Below are positions 25,201 to 34,048 of a stretch of DNA of 64,000 nucleotides, one piece after another; within the stretch, counting starts at the first letter, position 1; each line of letters starts with the position of its first letter. The DNA lies in contig JAVDPD010000012.1 of NCBI GenBank assembly GCA_031296935.1, forward strand, positions 1 through 64,000, written 5' to 3'. Made by a program: the position numbers and the translations under genes. The notes beneath the pieces were generated by a model, which saw nothing but the letters and a program-made list of their open reading frames with translations, did not search any database and was not told the origin of the DNA. Source of the stretch: Cerasicoccus maritimus. Lineage in GTDB: Bacteria; Verrucomicrobiota; Verrucomicrobiia; Opitutales; Cerasicoccaceae.

Positions 25201-26580
25201 ATCCTCATCGCGATGATGCAGCAGCTCGAAGTAGCGAGCCAGCTCAGCATTGAGTTCGGTTAGGCGCGTATTCGTCTTTCGCAGTTGGCGCTCTTGGTTC
25301 GCCAATGGCGCATTGTCCACGAGCGCTTCCATGCGTTCCCGCAAGCCCATGTAGAGATTTCGCCGGTCGCGCGAAGGATCGTGAATAATTCCGCAAAGAT
25401 GCCCGAGCCCATAGTGGTCCAGGCGATGCATCACCACATCGAGCGCCGTGCGCTTGTCGCAGACGAAGAGCACGCGCTGCCCACGCGCCAAATGATCGCC
25501 GATGATGTTGGTAATCGTCTGGCTTTTGCCGGTCCCCGGAGGACCATGAATCACGAGCGCCTTGGCGCTGCGCGCTGCGTCCGCCGTTGCGGCTTGGCTG
25601 GGGTCAATCGGCGCAATGAAAAACTCCTGATCAAATGCCTTACCTTGCTCACCCGCGTGCTGCTCGGGTAACGGTGGCGGCGTGGCTTCGTCATAAACCT
25701 CTTGTGGCTGCGCAAGGACATCCTGCCGCAGGTAACGCGTGATCGGGCCAGTGAGTGTGCCCTCATTGGCCATCATCCACTTCGTGTCGCGCATCAAACC
25801 GGGGTTGGCGAGCGGGAACAAGCCCAGGATTGCGCTCGGTATCAATGCCGATTCATCGGGCAACGCTTCCGCCTTGGGGATCGACTGCAATGCCGTTTCA
25901 AAATCAAACTCAGCCCCCTTCAGCGCCAATGCCTTACGTGCAAACTCGAGGATCTCGGCAAATTCTTTCTCCGGCGCATCGCCAGTCTCGTCATCAAATA
26001 AGTCCGGCACCTCATGCCCGGTTTCCTTCTCAATCCAAGCGAGGAGCGCGGGGTTTGGAATCAGCAGGTCCGCGCCTTCGCCCACCACGGTCAACGTGGC
26101 GCCGGGATTCGCTCCCTTGCGGACGGCCAGATTGACCGGCACAAACGCCAGCGGCGCCAGCACCCGCGAGCTGCGCAACGTATCGTCACCCGACTTCGGC
26201 GGCAGGGATATAATGGGGAAGCCAACGAACAGCGCACTCTCCCCGTGATCATTAAAATACTCCTGCGCGTCGTTGGCGATGTCATGGAGTTTCTTGAGCA
26301 AGCGCGTTTGCTGCTCATAATCCTTGGCCTGTCGCTTTTGCTCGTCCGACCACTCGCTCTCCGGATATTCCGGCTTACGAAATGCCGGAACCTTGGCCGG
26401 GAGCGCCACTTTCCGCACCTCACTCAGGAGCGTCGGTAAAACCTTATCGGTCGCAATGCCCTGGAATAGCTTGAGCTGAGTCAGGTCAACCCGCTGGCGA
26501 GAATTATGCGGCCGAGCATTCAAACAGGGCCCGCGTTGCAGACTCGCATAGAGCCGTTGGAGCATGGCATTGAGGATCAT
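22222..26580 (-). CDS. Large SF1 DNA/RNA helicase with C-terminal nuclease-like domain
   Basis: The protein (1,452 residues from MILNAMLQRLYASLQRG) belongs to the COG1112-type superfamily 1 helicases. The N-terminus has the short LNARPHNSRQRVDL motif of DUF4011-type proteins. Walker A is GPPGTGKSQT (about 346-355), Walker B is VVFDEASQCRLEEAM followed by AGDPKQLPPTRF, and late helicase motifs are VQGDERDHIIIS and GGDRRLNVLVTRARSAIHV. A long coiled-coil insert separates the RecA parts. The last 120 residues (QIGSTVHWGNDGFCVDVALT, LLIDFNRFRKTPDPIAWEYF) look like a Vsr/MTES_1575 endonuclease fold. The gene stands alone. A role in phage defence or in DNA/RNA repair is plausible but not shown. Confidence 0.82.
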   Translation of the reverse strand: MILNAMLQRLYASLQRGPCLNARPHNSRQRVDLTQLKLFQGIATDKVLPTLLSEVRKVALPAKVPAFRKPEYPESEWSDEQKRQAKDYEQQTRLLKKLHDIANDAQEYFNDHGESALFVGFPIISLPPKSGDDTLRSSRVLAPLAFVPVNLAVRKGANPGATLTVVGEGADLLIPNPALLAWIEKETGHEVPDLFDDETGDAPEKEFAEILEFARKALALKGAEFDFETALQSIPKAEALPDESALIPSAILGLFPLANPGLMRDTKWMMANEGTLTGPITRYLRQDVLAQPQEVYDEATPPPLPEQHAGEQGKAFDQEFFIAPIDPSQAATADAARSAKALVIHGPPGTGKSQTITNIIGDHLARGQRVLFVCDKRTALDVVMHRLDHYGLGHLCGIIHDPSRDRRNLYMGLRERMEALVDNAPLANQERQLRKTNTRLTELNAELARYFELLHHRDEDQERSFHELVGEWFACSRLASGDLPSDIGNDVSLEGVETHETDVSEVMLRAGDARLSSNPLFENTVLTLDTYFQLGHGAITEKLTPLKQLAGGVDGESLDDLPPLNEQAALLDQAAQRESIQASLNAIVEDGDAAFAAALAGLPGDELEAKFDEWKTLHSVVEGVREDLNREWVLLLSNSIPPLGDAMQRLAALEEYSATKGSFFRFLQFKKKSAASEVLKQLGTALSDDSVDRAIAFYQGVRARWRLVDFYSRITEATLSANDEKSLRRALTTLEQFFTLFESCGSEESTDLWSRISEGLRDVETAPRTAQVFQVSAQRARALQAFIEAMGQAVLFKDSYIQSTDFAIRSNQSASPLVAQWREHVDCLEAVIRLEDAMGRIPDSLKPALRELALRELDAERALIELKQLALQHEIRRYVERDPELLRIDSARINAAFDEYGRRMAEKQDLVRQYIVGSWDKRQREQLLASTGSRLNSNGAALRNRLYVRGKKALKLRQMIATGEGIEGGDPLFELCPVWMAGPSTVAQIFPRREMFDVVVFDEASQCRLEEAMPVLLRGARVVVAGDPKQLPPTRFFESNVAESDDTDAETIEELAEQQMSETEDLLSASLNLDVEEAFLDVHYRSRNEALIGFSNEAFYGRRLQPIPGHPRNKALQAPLKLTSVDGVYQERTNPDEAIAAVDLLAKLLDEEHPPSIGVVSFNINQRDLIIETLEDRAEQDKDFAERLAAARIRRGRDSFEGLFVRNLESVQGDERDHIIISTTFGPDADGKFRRNFGALSRVGGDRRLNVLVTRARSAIHVLTSIPRSEYRSSVMPEPGQVTGRHQLYAYLRYAEYVEEQFENYQDYLETMKRDAQSVCHVVETDAPSKLAVQTGMALRDDCQIGSTVHWGNDGFCVDVALTHPDLPEDVTLGLLIDFNRFRKTPDPIAWEYFRTEILRGQGWNLKRIWSPILAREPAHALQQIVDAHTEATTEDLMEKVSEELELEDETE

Positions 26581-26785
26581 GAAGCGCCTTTGAGTGAGAT
26601 TCGATACAGAAGTAATTCCACAAGGGAGGGCACTCAAATAATCGCAACGAGCAGCATCTAGTCAAGAAAGCTATTACACTCTACCTTGATTCATCACCGC
26701 CATCCAATTAGCACCCTGCAAACGCCTAGCCGGAGGCCTGACATCAGCAGGGTGAATTGAAAAAACCTGAACTTTTTTGCGCGCT

Positions 26786-28102
26786 TTACTCAACAATCAG
26801 CTGGATATCCTTCGCAGCCTTGGTGAGTTCCTCCCGGTGGTCGGGGTGGGCGATGCTGATCAAGGCTTTGGCGCGCTCTTCGTTGTTCAGGCCAAGCACG
26901 TTGACGCAGCCGTATTCGGTCACGAAGTATTCCGCATCCATGCGTGAGGTGGTGACTTGATCGACGTTCAGCACGATCTTGGAAATGCCTTTCGTCGCCG
27001 AGGGCATGACGATGATGGTGCGCCCGCCCTTGGACATGCGCGCGCCGCGAACGAAGTCCGCGTGGCCGCCCGTACCGCTGAACTCATGGCCGGCGAGGAA
27101 CTCCGCGTTGACGTTGCCATAGAGGTCGACTTGCACGGCGGAGTTGATCGACACGAGGTTGTCGTTTTGCGCGATCACCGCTGGGCAATTGATGTAAGAC
27201 GACGGGTAGGACTCGATGGCCGGATTGTCATTGATGAAGTCGATGAAGGCCTGGTCGCCAAGCGCGAGTGTGTAGAGCGTTTTGCGCGGGTGGATGTTTT
27301 TCCGCTTGTTGGTGACGACGTCTTGCTGCATCAGCTTGGCCATGCCGGGGCTGAGGAGCTCGGTGTGGATGCCGAGGTCTTTGTGGTTGGCGAGGCCGTC
27401 GCAGATGGCGTCGGAGATACCGCCAATGCCGAGCTGGATCGTGTCGCCATTGTTGATGAGTTTGGCCACCTGCTCGGCGATTTTTACCTGCTCATCGGTG
27501 GGCTGGCCGCCGGGCGGGAGCATCGGGATCGGCGTGTCGTTGTTTTCCACGACCATGTCGACTTCGCTCACGTGAATCATCGAGTCGCCAAACACGCGCG
27601 GCATCGTCGGGTTGACTTCCACGATGAGGTTTTTGGCGCTGCGCGCGGCAACGGTGGTAAAGTCGTTATTCGTGCCAAAGCTGAAATAGCCGTGCTGGTC
27701 CATGCTCGATACGGTGACGATCATGGTGTCCACGCCGATGTCGTTGACCAGCAGGTCCGGCAGCTCACTGAAGTTATACGTGATGTAGTTCAGGTGCTTC
27801 TTGTCGGCGTTGATGCCGTCGCTGCGCAGCTTGCGCTCAACGCCCGTCATGAAGAAAGTGTTGAGCGTTGTCTTTTTCACCACCTCCGGTTTGAGCAACG
27901 TGTTGGCCATCGACTGCATGGCCAACTTGTAGTAAATTTTAACCGCGGGCAGCTTGTCGGCGAGCAGGGCATCGGCCAGGCTTTGGAGAAGTTTTTCCGG
28001 TGCGCCAGCGGCCATGCCGACGACGATGTTCGTCTGGTCGGCGATCGTGGCAATCGCGGCTTCAGTGGTCGTGAGTTTGCTTTGGTAAATTTCGTCAGAC
28101 AT
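26786..28102 (-). CDS. Acetyl-CoA hydrolase / 4-hydroxybutyrate CoA-transferase family
   Basis: The 438-residue protein is a family I CoA-transferase of the acetyl-CoA hydrolase/4-hydroxybutyrate type. The segment IQLGIGGISDAICDGLANHK is followed by LGIHTELLSPGM, whose Glu (about 248) aligns with the glutamate that forms the CoA thioester in related enzymes. Other family parts are INSAVQVDLYGNVNAE and GGHADFVRGARMSKGG. It lies 14 bp after a crotonase gene on the same strand. Together they resemble the E. coli methylmalonyl-CoA decarboxylase plus propionyl-CoA:succinate CoA-transferase pair, so a role in propionyl-CoA or succinyl-CoA exchange is a reasonable guess. The true CoA donor and acceptor are unknown. 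Confidence 0.85.
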   Translation of the reverse strand: MSDEIYQSKLTTTEAAIATIADQTNIVVGMAAGAPEKLLQSLADALLADKLPAVKIYYKLAMQSMANTLLKPEVVKKTTLNTFFMTGVERKLRSDGINADKKHLNYITYNFSELPDLLVNDIGVDTMIVTVSSMDQHGYFSFGTNNDFTTVAARSAKNLIVEVNPTMPRVFGDSMIHVSEVDMVVENNDTPIPMLPPGGQPTDEQVKIAEQVAKLINNGDTIQLGIGGISDAICDGLANHKDLGIHTELLSPGMAKLMQQDVVTNKRKNIHPRKTLYTLALGDQAFIDFINDNPAIESYPSSYINCPAVIAQNDNLVSINSAVQVDLYGNVNAEFLAGHEFSGTGGHADFVRGARMSKGGRTIIVMPSATKGISKIVLNVDQVTTSRMDAEYFVTEYGCVNVLGLNNEERAKALISIAHPDHREELTKAAKDIQLIVE

Positions 28103-28116
28103 GATGGGTAGCAGGC

Positions 28117-28890
28117 TTAGGGGTTTTTGTGATGGATTTTGTCAATCAGCTTTTGGACGTCTTCGCGGAACCAATCACTGGCAAAAATTTCTTCGCGACT
28201 CTTCTCGATCGCGTCGACGGTGGCCGACTTTAGCGTGACCTCGCGGCACAGCGTGTTGACCTGATACTTCGTGTTCGCGATGCCCTCCTTGACCGAGCCA
28301 ATGATGGACTCGCACACTTCCTGAATCTTCTGGTCCAGCGCCTCCGGCGTTTCCAACACCGTGTTGAAAATGCCCGCGTTGTAGGCATCTTCAGCCGTCG
28401 CCGGAGTGCAGCGGAAGAAAAGCGCCTTGAGCTTGTGCACGCCCATGACTGCCATCCAGTTTTGGTAATCCTTGATATCAAACGGCACGCCCATGCGGTT
28501 CGCGGTGATGACCAGTTGCGCGTCGCGTGTGGCGTAAACCATGTCGCAAACCATCAGCATGTGCAGCGCGCCGGCAAAGACTTTGCCACTCACTTTGGCC
28601 ACGACGGGCAGCGGCGTGCTTTGGATGGCATCGAACATCTCAAACATCGGGTCGCTGGAGAAATCACTCGCGCTCTTGAGGTCGTTCAGGTCGTGCCCCG
28701 CCGAAAAAATGCCGTTCGACAAGTTCGCAGTGATGACAATGACCCGCACGCCCTGGGCGTCCGCATTGTTAATTAAACCGGTAACGGTTTCCGACATTTC
28801 GGCATCGAAAGCATTACGCTTCTCGAGATTGTTCAGGGTAATCGTCAGGACATTACCCTCTACTGAGCTTAGTATCTTGGGTTCTGGCAT
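28117..28890 (-). CDS. Crotonase-family protein, methylmalonyl-CoA decarboxylase-like
   Basis: The 257-residue enoyl-CoA hydratase/isomerase fold protein has the oxyanion-hole motifs GIFSAGHDLNDLKS (His about 66) and VFAGALHMLMVCDMV. The line-up FSAGHD ... GVPF resembles methylmalonyl-CoA decarboxylase (ScpB/YgfG) more than hydratases, which usually keep two catalytic Glu. Where that enzyme has VPYN, this one has VPFD, so the active-site Tyr is Phe. It is first in a two-gene operon with the CoA-transferase. Function as a decarboxylase is inferred. Confidence 0.78.
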   Translation of the reverse strand: MPEPKILSSVEGNVLTITLNNLEKRNAFDAEMSETVTGLINNADAQGVRVIVITANLSNGIFSAGHDLNDLKSASDFSSDPMFEMFDAIQSTPLPVVAKVSGKVFAGALHMLMVCDMVYATRDAQLVITANRMGVPFDIKDYQNWMAVMGVHKLKALFFRCTPATAEDAYNAGIFNTVLETPEALDQKIQEVCESIIGSVKEGIANTKYQVNTLCREVTLKSATVDAIEKSREEIFASDWFREDVQKLIDKIHHKNP

Positions 28891-29179
28891 TAGTGAGGTT
28901 GTAGAGTATGAATGAAGAAATAACCCTAATTTCAGTCATTCGCAAACATCTTTAACAAGAATGCGTATTTTTCCTAATAAGCCCAACAACTTCAGCAAAT
29001 CCGCCGAGCATGACCCAAGCCTGAACTGAAAGTTTTGAGGTGCAATACGTTGACCGCGGAACGATACGCAAACTGCAGGTTTCGACAGCGATCAAAAAAT
29101 TCCATAGAAGGCCAGAAAGACCCCTTGCACTTCCATCTGCCCTCCCATAACATGTATGGCACGCTTTGAGATTCCCCTT

Positions 29180-32100
29180 ATGTCCTCACTAACTCGCACC
29201 CTCGGAACTTACCTCGTCACCACGCTTGCAGCAGTCGCGGCAGCCCCCTTGCTCGCAGAGCGCATAGCGTTTCCCACGCCCGATCAATGGGCCGCACGCG
29301 GAGACGACATATGGCAGCTCGCGACGAATGGTCAACTTACGCAGCTGACCGACGCCGACGGCGCACAGCATCCGGTAAAGGTCATTGGCTTTGCGGACTT
29401 GGTTGTCGATACAACGCCCGCGAACATGGAGATCGACGCTCAATATTACAATGACTTCGTCGACGCTTCAGGTGAGACCATCCAGGGAGACCTCAAAATG
29501 CGAACCATGAAGGACCCGATCAATGATTTCGGAGCAGCCCTGACCGGTGGCGAATTCCTCAACCTTCCCGCGCCTTTCGATCACGATGCCAATGGGGCTC
29601 CTCTCGGACTCAAGGTGGCGACCGAAACCAGCGCACCAAATCGACTGACGTTCTTCAATCGCACCGGCGTGCGATTCAGCAACACGCCTCCGGGCCGCCT
29701 GATGTTTCTCTATGAGATGTCCACCCCTGCCACCGAAGGCGCGCGCTGGTATGCCCGCGAGTTCACGGCGCCGGTTGCCGGCTGCCCCTGGCGTCCGACC
29801 AAGGAGGTTCTCAAACAACCCGAGGTCCACTTGCGCAAGTTGTTGGTCGTACAGCTTGAACCGTGGGATAACCCCGCCGGTAAAATTCCGGCCAAGCTCC
29901 AACGCGGCGATGTGAAGATCGACTTCGATGCACACGCCGCTGGCCTCGACTGGCCAGGCACGATGGACTGGATCGCGGCCAACGTGAACGACACGCTGAT
30001 CCCTGCTGGCGGCACTTACGTGATTCAGTTACCCGGGCAATACCTGACCGACCCGGACATCCTAGGCATCCAGGCCAGCCAGTGGACCAAATGGGGCAGG
30101 GCCGTGCACGAGCTGACCGAAGGGCGCAAAGTATGGCTGGTCGGGCACCCCGATACCCGCATCGCTTCGTGGCGCAGCTCAGGCGACAACCTTGGCCTGC
30201 TGTTTTGCAAACTCACGCGTGAAACGGAGTTCCCCGTCGAAGGCAAAGGAGCGGACAAGGCCTACGAATACATGGTTGAACTTAGCGGCAACAACATCGA
30301 CTTCCGCAACAACTGGATCGAGTGCCCCGACGGTGCCGCACAGTTCGGCATCTCGATGCGCACGTTAGAGAATAGCACCGTGCTGGACAACATCATCTCT
30401 GGCGTCGGTGCGGGCTTTTCCACCGGTGGCCCCAGCAAGCTGACCAATGTCATCATCGCACGCAATTGGCAGGAGCGCGGCTACGACGCCGTGCAAATGT
30501 ATGGCAGTTGGGTGGATATCATCGTGGCCTACAATCACTTTGCCGGCGCGAGTGGTTTCCCCAACCGCAGCGACACGAGCGGACACCTCGGTGCCAACCT
30601 GCACACCGACGAATTCCAGAGCCAGTCGAACCTCACCGACCGCGACCCGCAGTCCATCATCGTCTTCTCGAACTTCTCTCAATTCGGCCGTCACAACTGG
30701 CCCGCCGCATGGCACGAAATCGGTGGCGCCACGCAGAACTTCATCATCGATGGCGACTCCTACGAGGACAGCTACATCTACTGGAACATCTTCCAAAACC
30801 TCATGCCCGCTGGCCATCGCGGCCTCAAGACGATCGGGCCGGACAAGGACTTTGCCCTGAGCGATCCCAAGGCGCGCGACGATAACTACATCACCAATCT
30901 CGGCGTCTTCGGCAACGCATTCCTCGAGCGCTGGGATCACAACAACAACGCACACTACGGCTACCTCGTGGAGGGCAGCGGCATCGGCGGCAGCCTGCAT
31001 TTTCCGTTCTACGAAATGATCAACTCGGAGAACGCCTACGTGCGCACGCACCTCGACCGCCAGCCCGCCGTCTTTAAGCAACAGATCGACGCGCGCCCCG
31101 ACGCCGCGGCCCGCGAAGGCTGGCGCGCCAACGCCACGACCATCACGGACGTTTACGAAAATCCCATCACCTTTACCGGCGCATGGGACCAAAGCTACGA
31201 AGCCGATTTCTCAAAGACTGCCCACGCGGGCGACAAGCTGCTCGAAGGCTTTGTCGAGCCACTCGATTATGCGCCCATGCCACACTGGGAAAAGTCGCCC
31301 GGCGGCGCAGATCGCCTGACGCCCAAAAGCGAACTGGCAAAGATCGCGCCCATGCCCACCGACCTCGCGACGTTCCTCGGCGACCCGTCGCGCAAGGGCA
31401 GCTTCTTTGACGAGTTAAAAGCAACGCCGGTTCAGGCTGCGCCGCAAACTCTCGACACCCCCTGGCGCGAAGGTTCACCCGACGACGGCTTCCTGCTCCA
31501 CATCAAGTTTGGCTCCGTCGGCACGCCTGGCACGCTGCGCGAGATCATCAGCGAGAGCGACGGCAGCAAGCGCTATGAAGTCGTCCTGACCGAACGCGAT
31601 ACCGCGCGCTACCGCCTCTACAACGGCGAGGAAATCCTTAGCGAAATTGAAACAGAAGACACCTTCCAGGACGGCGACCACCTCTCAATGCAGATCCTCA
31701 CGCCCTACTTCCAAGTCTGCGCAGAGGTCGGCTATCCCACCATGCTCCTCACCCGCAAATACCGCGAGGAAGGCTTGCGCAAGATTCGCTACATCACCGC
31801 AGACCAGGCGCCTGACACCAGTGATCTCACGGACGCCAACACGCTTTACGTGTGGATGAACCCGAGCAACGGCTACCGCATCAGCGAGCTGATCAACGGC
31901 CAGTGGGTCATCTGCCAAACCGGTATGGACTCGGTGCACGCCAATGCGTTCCGCTCGTTCTCGAGTCAGCGCAATGATAGCTTCCACCGCAATTTACAAA
32001 GCAACATCCCGGGCACGCCCGAGAACTTCTGGCGCGACATGTATCCGCAGGACGACCAGTGGCACACGCTCTACATCGACGGTCCCGGCGAAGACTCATC

Positions 32101-32533
32101 CGAGGTTTGGCAGGAAGCCGACCTACGCTTCATCTACTCGCCCAACAACGGGCCCGGCAACATCATGATAAACCTCGGCGGCAAACAAGCCGGCGCCAAC
32201 CGAACGTTCAACGGCATGGCTATGGCGAGTGGTCGCCCACGCGGATTCCTCCGCCACAACGTTGACCACCAAGCCAAACAGTGGGACTGGAAATGGACAC
32301 CCGATGTCGATCTGCCCCGTGGCGAGGTCAAGCTGTTCGACTCCTTCGACGGCAGCTACGAAAGCTTCCGCGTGATCCGAGGTGGCCAAGGCGAATACGG
32401 TGCCCCGCCCAACCCGCCTGCCTACCGATCTTTGGAAACGATGGCCGCTGCGATGTCATTCATCCGCGAGCCACTCGACGCCGAAGGCCGCGCCCCCGGC
32501 TGGGGCAAGCCGGACATTTACCTGCATCAATAA
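29180..32533 (+). CDS. Large secreted protein with right-handed beta-helix region
   Basis: The 1,117-residue protein starts with a signal peptide (MSSLTRTLGTYLVTTLA followed by AVAAAPLLA; cleavage near residue 26). A central region (about 360-620) has parallel beta-helix-like repeats rich in N-x-I/V turns, e.g. NNIDFRNNWIECPDGAAQFG, TVLDNIISGVGAGFS, TNVIIARNWQERGYDAVQMY and DIIVAYNHFAG. The C-terminal third (e.g. FIYSPNNGPGNIMINLGG) is probably a beta-sandwich. Overall it looks like a polysaccharide lyase or hydrolase, but no catalytic signature can be assigned. The start at 29180 is preferred over 29156 because the signal peptide follows it directly. It is a monocistronic unit. Confidence 0.7.
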   Translation: MSSLTRTLGTYLVTTLAAVAAAPLLAERIAFPTPDQWAARGDDIWQLATNGQLTQLTDADGAQHPVKVIGFADLVVDTTPANMEIDAQYYNDFVDASGETIQGDLKMRTMKDPINDFGAALTGGEFLNLPAPFDHDANGAPLGLKVATETSAPNRLTFFNRTGVRFSNTPPGRLMFLYEMSTPATEGARWYAREFTAPVAGCPWRPTKEVLKQPEVHLRKLLVVQLEPWDNPAGKIPAKLQRGDVKIDFDAHAAGLDWPGTMDWIAANVNDTLIPAGGTYVIQLPGQYLTDPDILGIQASQWTKWGRAVHELTEGRKVWLVGHPDTRIASWRSSGDNLGLLFCKLTRETEFPVEGKGADKAYEYMVELSGNNIDFRNNWIECPDGAAQFGISMRTLENSTVLDNIISGVGAGFSTGGPSKLTNVIIARNWQERGYDAVQMYGSWVDIIVAYNHFAGASGFPNRSDTSGHLGANLHTDEFQSQSNLTDRDPQSIIVFSNFSQFGRHNWPAAWHEIGGATQNFIIDGDSYEDSYIYWNIFQNLMPAGHRGLKTIGPDKDFALSDPKARDDNYITNLGVFGNAFLERWDHNNNAHYGYLVEGSGIGGSLHFPFYEMINSENAYVRTHLDRQPAVFKQQIDARPDAAAREGWRANATTITDVYENPITFTGAWDQSYEADFSKTAHAGDKLLEGFVEPLDYAPMPHWEKSPGGADRLTPKSELAKIAPMPTDLATFLGDPSRKGSFFDELKATPVQAAPQTLDTPWREGSPDDGFLLHIKFGSVGTPGTLREIISESDGSKRYEVVLTERDTARYRLYNGEEILSEIETEDTFQDGDHLSMQILTPYFQVCAEVGYPTMLLTRKYREEGLRKIRYITADQAPDTSDLTDANTLYVWMNPSNGYRISELINGQWVICQTGMDSVHANAFRSFSSQRNDSFHRNLQSNIPGTPENFWRDMYPQDDQWHTLYIDGPGEDSSEVWQEADLRFIYSPNNGPGNIMINLGGKQAGANRTFNGMAMASGRPRGFLRHNVDHQAKQWDWKWTPDVDLPRGEVKLFDSFDGSYESFRVIRGGQGEYGAPPNPPAYRSLETMAAAMSFIREPLDAEGRAPGWGKPDIYLHQ

Positions 32534-32551
32534 TAGACAACCTTTCACGCC

Positions 32552-32737
32552 ATGAAACTCAGTCTATTCTGACTGGCGGGCTTGTTGCTGGCTGCCTCAA
32601 CTACGCTCCCGGCGAAACGGTATCCTCCTCGCCTCCAAAGCTTCCTGCTCTTGGCGCTCTTCCTATTATATAAGCTGCATCGCTGGCTTTGCTCTCTTCG
32701 CTATCTTCTGTTCAAAACCCTCCCCTCCAAGCCCTAA
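32552..32737 (+). pseudogene. Remnant of a secreted-protein gene (signal peptide with in-frame stop)
   Basis: The frame from ATG 32552 reads MKLSLF, a TGA stop, then LAGLLLAASTTLPAKRYPP and about 35 more residues to TAA at 32735. The sequence looks like a Sec signal peptide broken by one stop codon. No domain follows, so this is a short relic at best. Confidence 0.35.
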
Positions 32738-32833
32738 GCGTATCGCACCTCCGCGCTCTCGGCGTTCTCTGCGGTTAATCCCAACGTCTCGCTGGCCCCA
32801 CGCTTCCCCAACCGTCCCAATCCCCGCTTTCCC

Positions 32834-32858
32834 AAAACTTTTTTCAAAAAAGTTTTTT
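32834..32858 (+). terminator. Possible terminator: AAAACTTTTTT palindrome
   Basis: AAAACTTTTTT, a single C, then AAAAAAGTTTT forms a perfect 11-bp hairpin followed by two more T. It lies 300 bp after the beta-helix gene. The stem is AT-only apart from one pair, so termination strength is uncertain. Confidence 0.45.
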
Positions 32859-32859
32859 C

Positions 32860-33158
32860 CACCACCCCACTTTCCCGCCTCCGCAGCCCCGCTTCGCTGC
32901 TAGTCAGAGCCACTCACTATTAGTCAGTGGCTTTCACTACGAGCGAGCAGCTCTCACTGGCACCAAAATGTAGACATAATATCGCAAAAGTGCCCCACCG
33001 AGCCAACTGAGCCAACCGAGCCTGTGTAGCCAGCCGAGCCATTGACCGTTCCCACGCCTTTTGATAATATGAGCACGTCACTCGGGCGAAGGCGCCCGCC
33101 CTTGGGACACCAACTCAAACAAACAACTAAACATAAAAACAAGAAACAGAGTAAGAAA
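32860..33158. other. Gene-free interval with short GAGCC tandem units
   Basis: No gene is seen. Around 32998-33042 a run of GAGCCAACTGAGCCAACC-type units occurs. The T-free purine-rich leader AAAACAAGAAACAGAGTAAG lies directly before the HU/DUF4469 start. Confidence 0.5.
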
Positions 33159-33884
33159 ATGCAAACAAACACCCTCAAATACACCCTCCACCAAAACCCG
33201 CTCAACGGCGATGCCTACATGGCCACGATGACGCCCTCTCGCGCCGTGGAGATCGAAGAGATCATCAAGCAGATGAAGCTCCTCGGCTCCACCGTGACCG
33301 AGGCCGACATCCGCGCCGTCGTCACCGAGCTGCTGCGCGTCGTCGAGCATCAACTGCTCGCTGGTCGCAGCGTCAACCTCGGCGGCATCGTTCGCCTGTG
33401 GTTCGGCATTCGCGGCAAGTTCGTTGACGAGCACGACGCCTACGATGCCGACCGACACGAGCTCTACCTCCACGCCGTGGCCGGGCAGCCGTTCCGCAAA
33501 CGTATCCAGGGCTCCGTCGTCCCGGAAAAGATCGAGACGGTCGACCGCGCCCCGCGCCTCTACCGCCTCATCGACAAGGGGTCCGGCCAGGACAGCGCCA
33601 CGCTCACGCCCGGCCGCAACGCCATCATCAAAGGCAAGCGCCTGAAGTTTAATGAGGACCAGCCGGACGAAGGCGTGTTCTTCATCCACCAGCCCAGCAA
33701 CGTCGAAACCCGCGCGGATGAAATCACCCGCAACGATCCGCAGGAGCTCACGTTCCTCATCCCGCCCGAGCTCGAAGCCGGCGCCGACTACAAGGTCGTC
33801 ATCCGCACCCGCGCCCTCCGCACCAACGACATCCGCTCCGGCACACTCGACGCCATCCTCTCCACCGAGGCCCGCGCCGCCTAA
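33159..33884 (+). CDS. HU-like DNA-binding protein with DUF4469-type C-terminus
   Basis: The 241-residue protein starts at MQTNTLKYTLHQNPLNGDAY. Residues about 1-125 match the divergent HU/IHF domain seen in Bacteroidota and Verrucomicrobiota (TEADIRAVVTELLRVVEHQL; SVNLGGIVRLWFGIRGKF). Residues about 145-235 form a DUF4469-like beta-sandwich (LTPGRNAIIKGKRLKFNEDQ; ADYKVVIRTRALRTNDIRSG). Such proteins are thought to act as nucleoid proteins. The 3' end of this gene, in decayed form, is present at two other loci (near 3413 and 15845), each followed by the same repeat core that lies 165 bp downstream here. A terminator follows. Confidence 0.8.
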   Translation: MQTNTLKYTLHQNPLNGDAYMATMTPSRAVEIEEIIKQMKLLGSTVTEADIRAVVTELLRVVEHQLLAGRSVNLGGIVRLWFGIRGKFVDEHDAYDADRHELYLHAVAGQPFRKRIQGSVVPEKIETVDRAPRLYRLIDKGSGQDSATLTPGRNAIIKGKRLKFNEDQPDEGVFFIHQPSNVETRADEITRNDPQELTFLIPPELEAGADYKVVIRTRALRTNDIRSGTLDAILSTEARAA

Positions 33885-33948
33885 CCGCCCCCCCAACGCG
33901 CGCCGCCACCTGCCACCCCCAACCCGGCAGACCATGCCCGCCCCACAA

Positions 33949-33981
33949 CGCCTCCGCCCTCACCGGCGGGGGCGTTTTTTT
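33949..33981 (+). terminator. Rho-independent terminator
   Basis: CGCCTCCGCC pairs with GGCGGGGGCG (one G-T pair) around a short loop, followed by seven T. It ends the HU/DUF4469 transcript. Confidence 0.9.
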
Positions 33982-33997
33982 GTGCCCGCCGGACCAA

Positions 33998-34024
33998 GTA
34001 GAAGCGGCATCTTGCCGCTTCTAC
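33998..34024. repeat. Perfect 12-bp hairpin with three-base loop
   Basis: The 12-base arm GTAGAAGCGGCA, the loop TCT and the exact complement of the arm make up this 27-nt palindrome. It belongs to the class of tri-loop hairpins found after several genes in this window. Confidence 0.85.
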
Positions 34025-34048
34025 AAAGACTCCATCCCGCCGACCCAC

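Noticed and set aside
22222..26580. Assignment of the helicase to the Mokosh system
   Set aside because: There is no kinase or PLD domain and no partner gene.
26786..28102. Loss of the catalytic glutamate (Gln in INSAVQVDL)
   Set aside because: The thioester-forming Glu of this family lies in LGIHTELL, which is intact here.
26957..28111. 384-residue plus-strand ORF opposite the CoA-transferase
   Set aside because: It is an antisense shadow rich in Asp/Val/His from codon bias.
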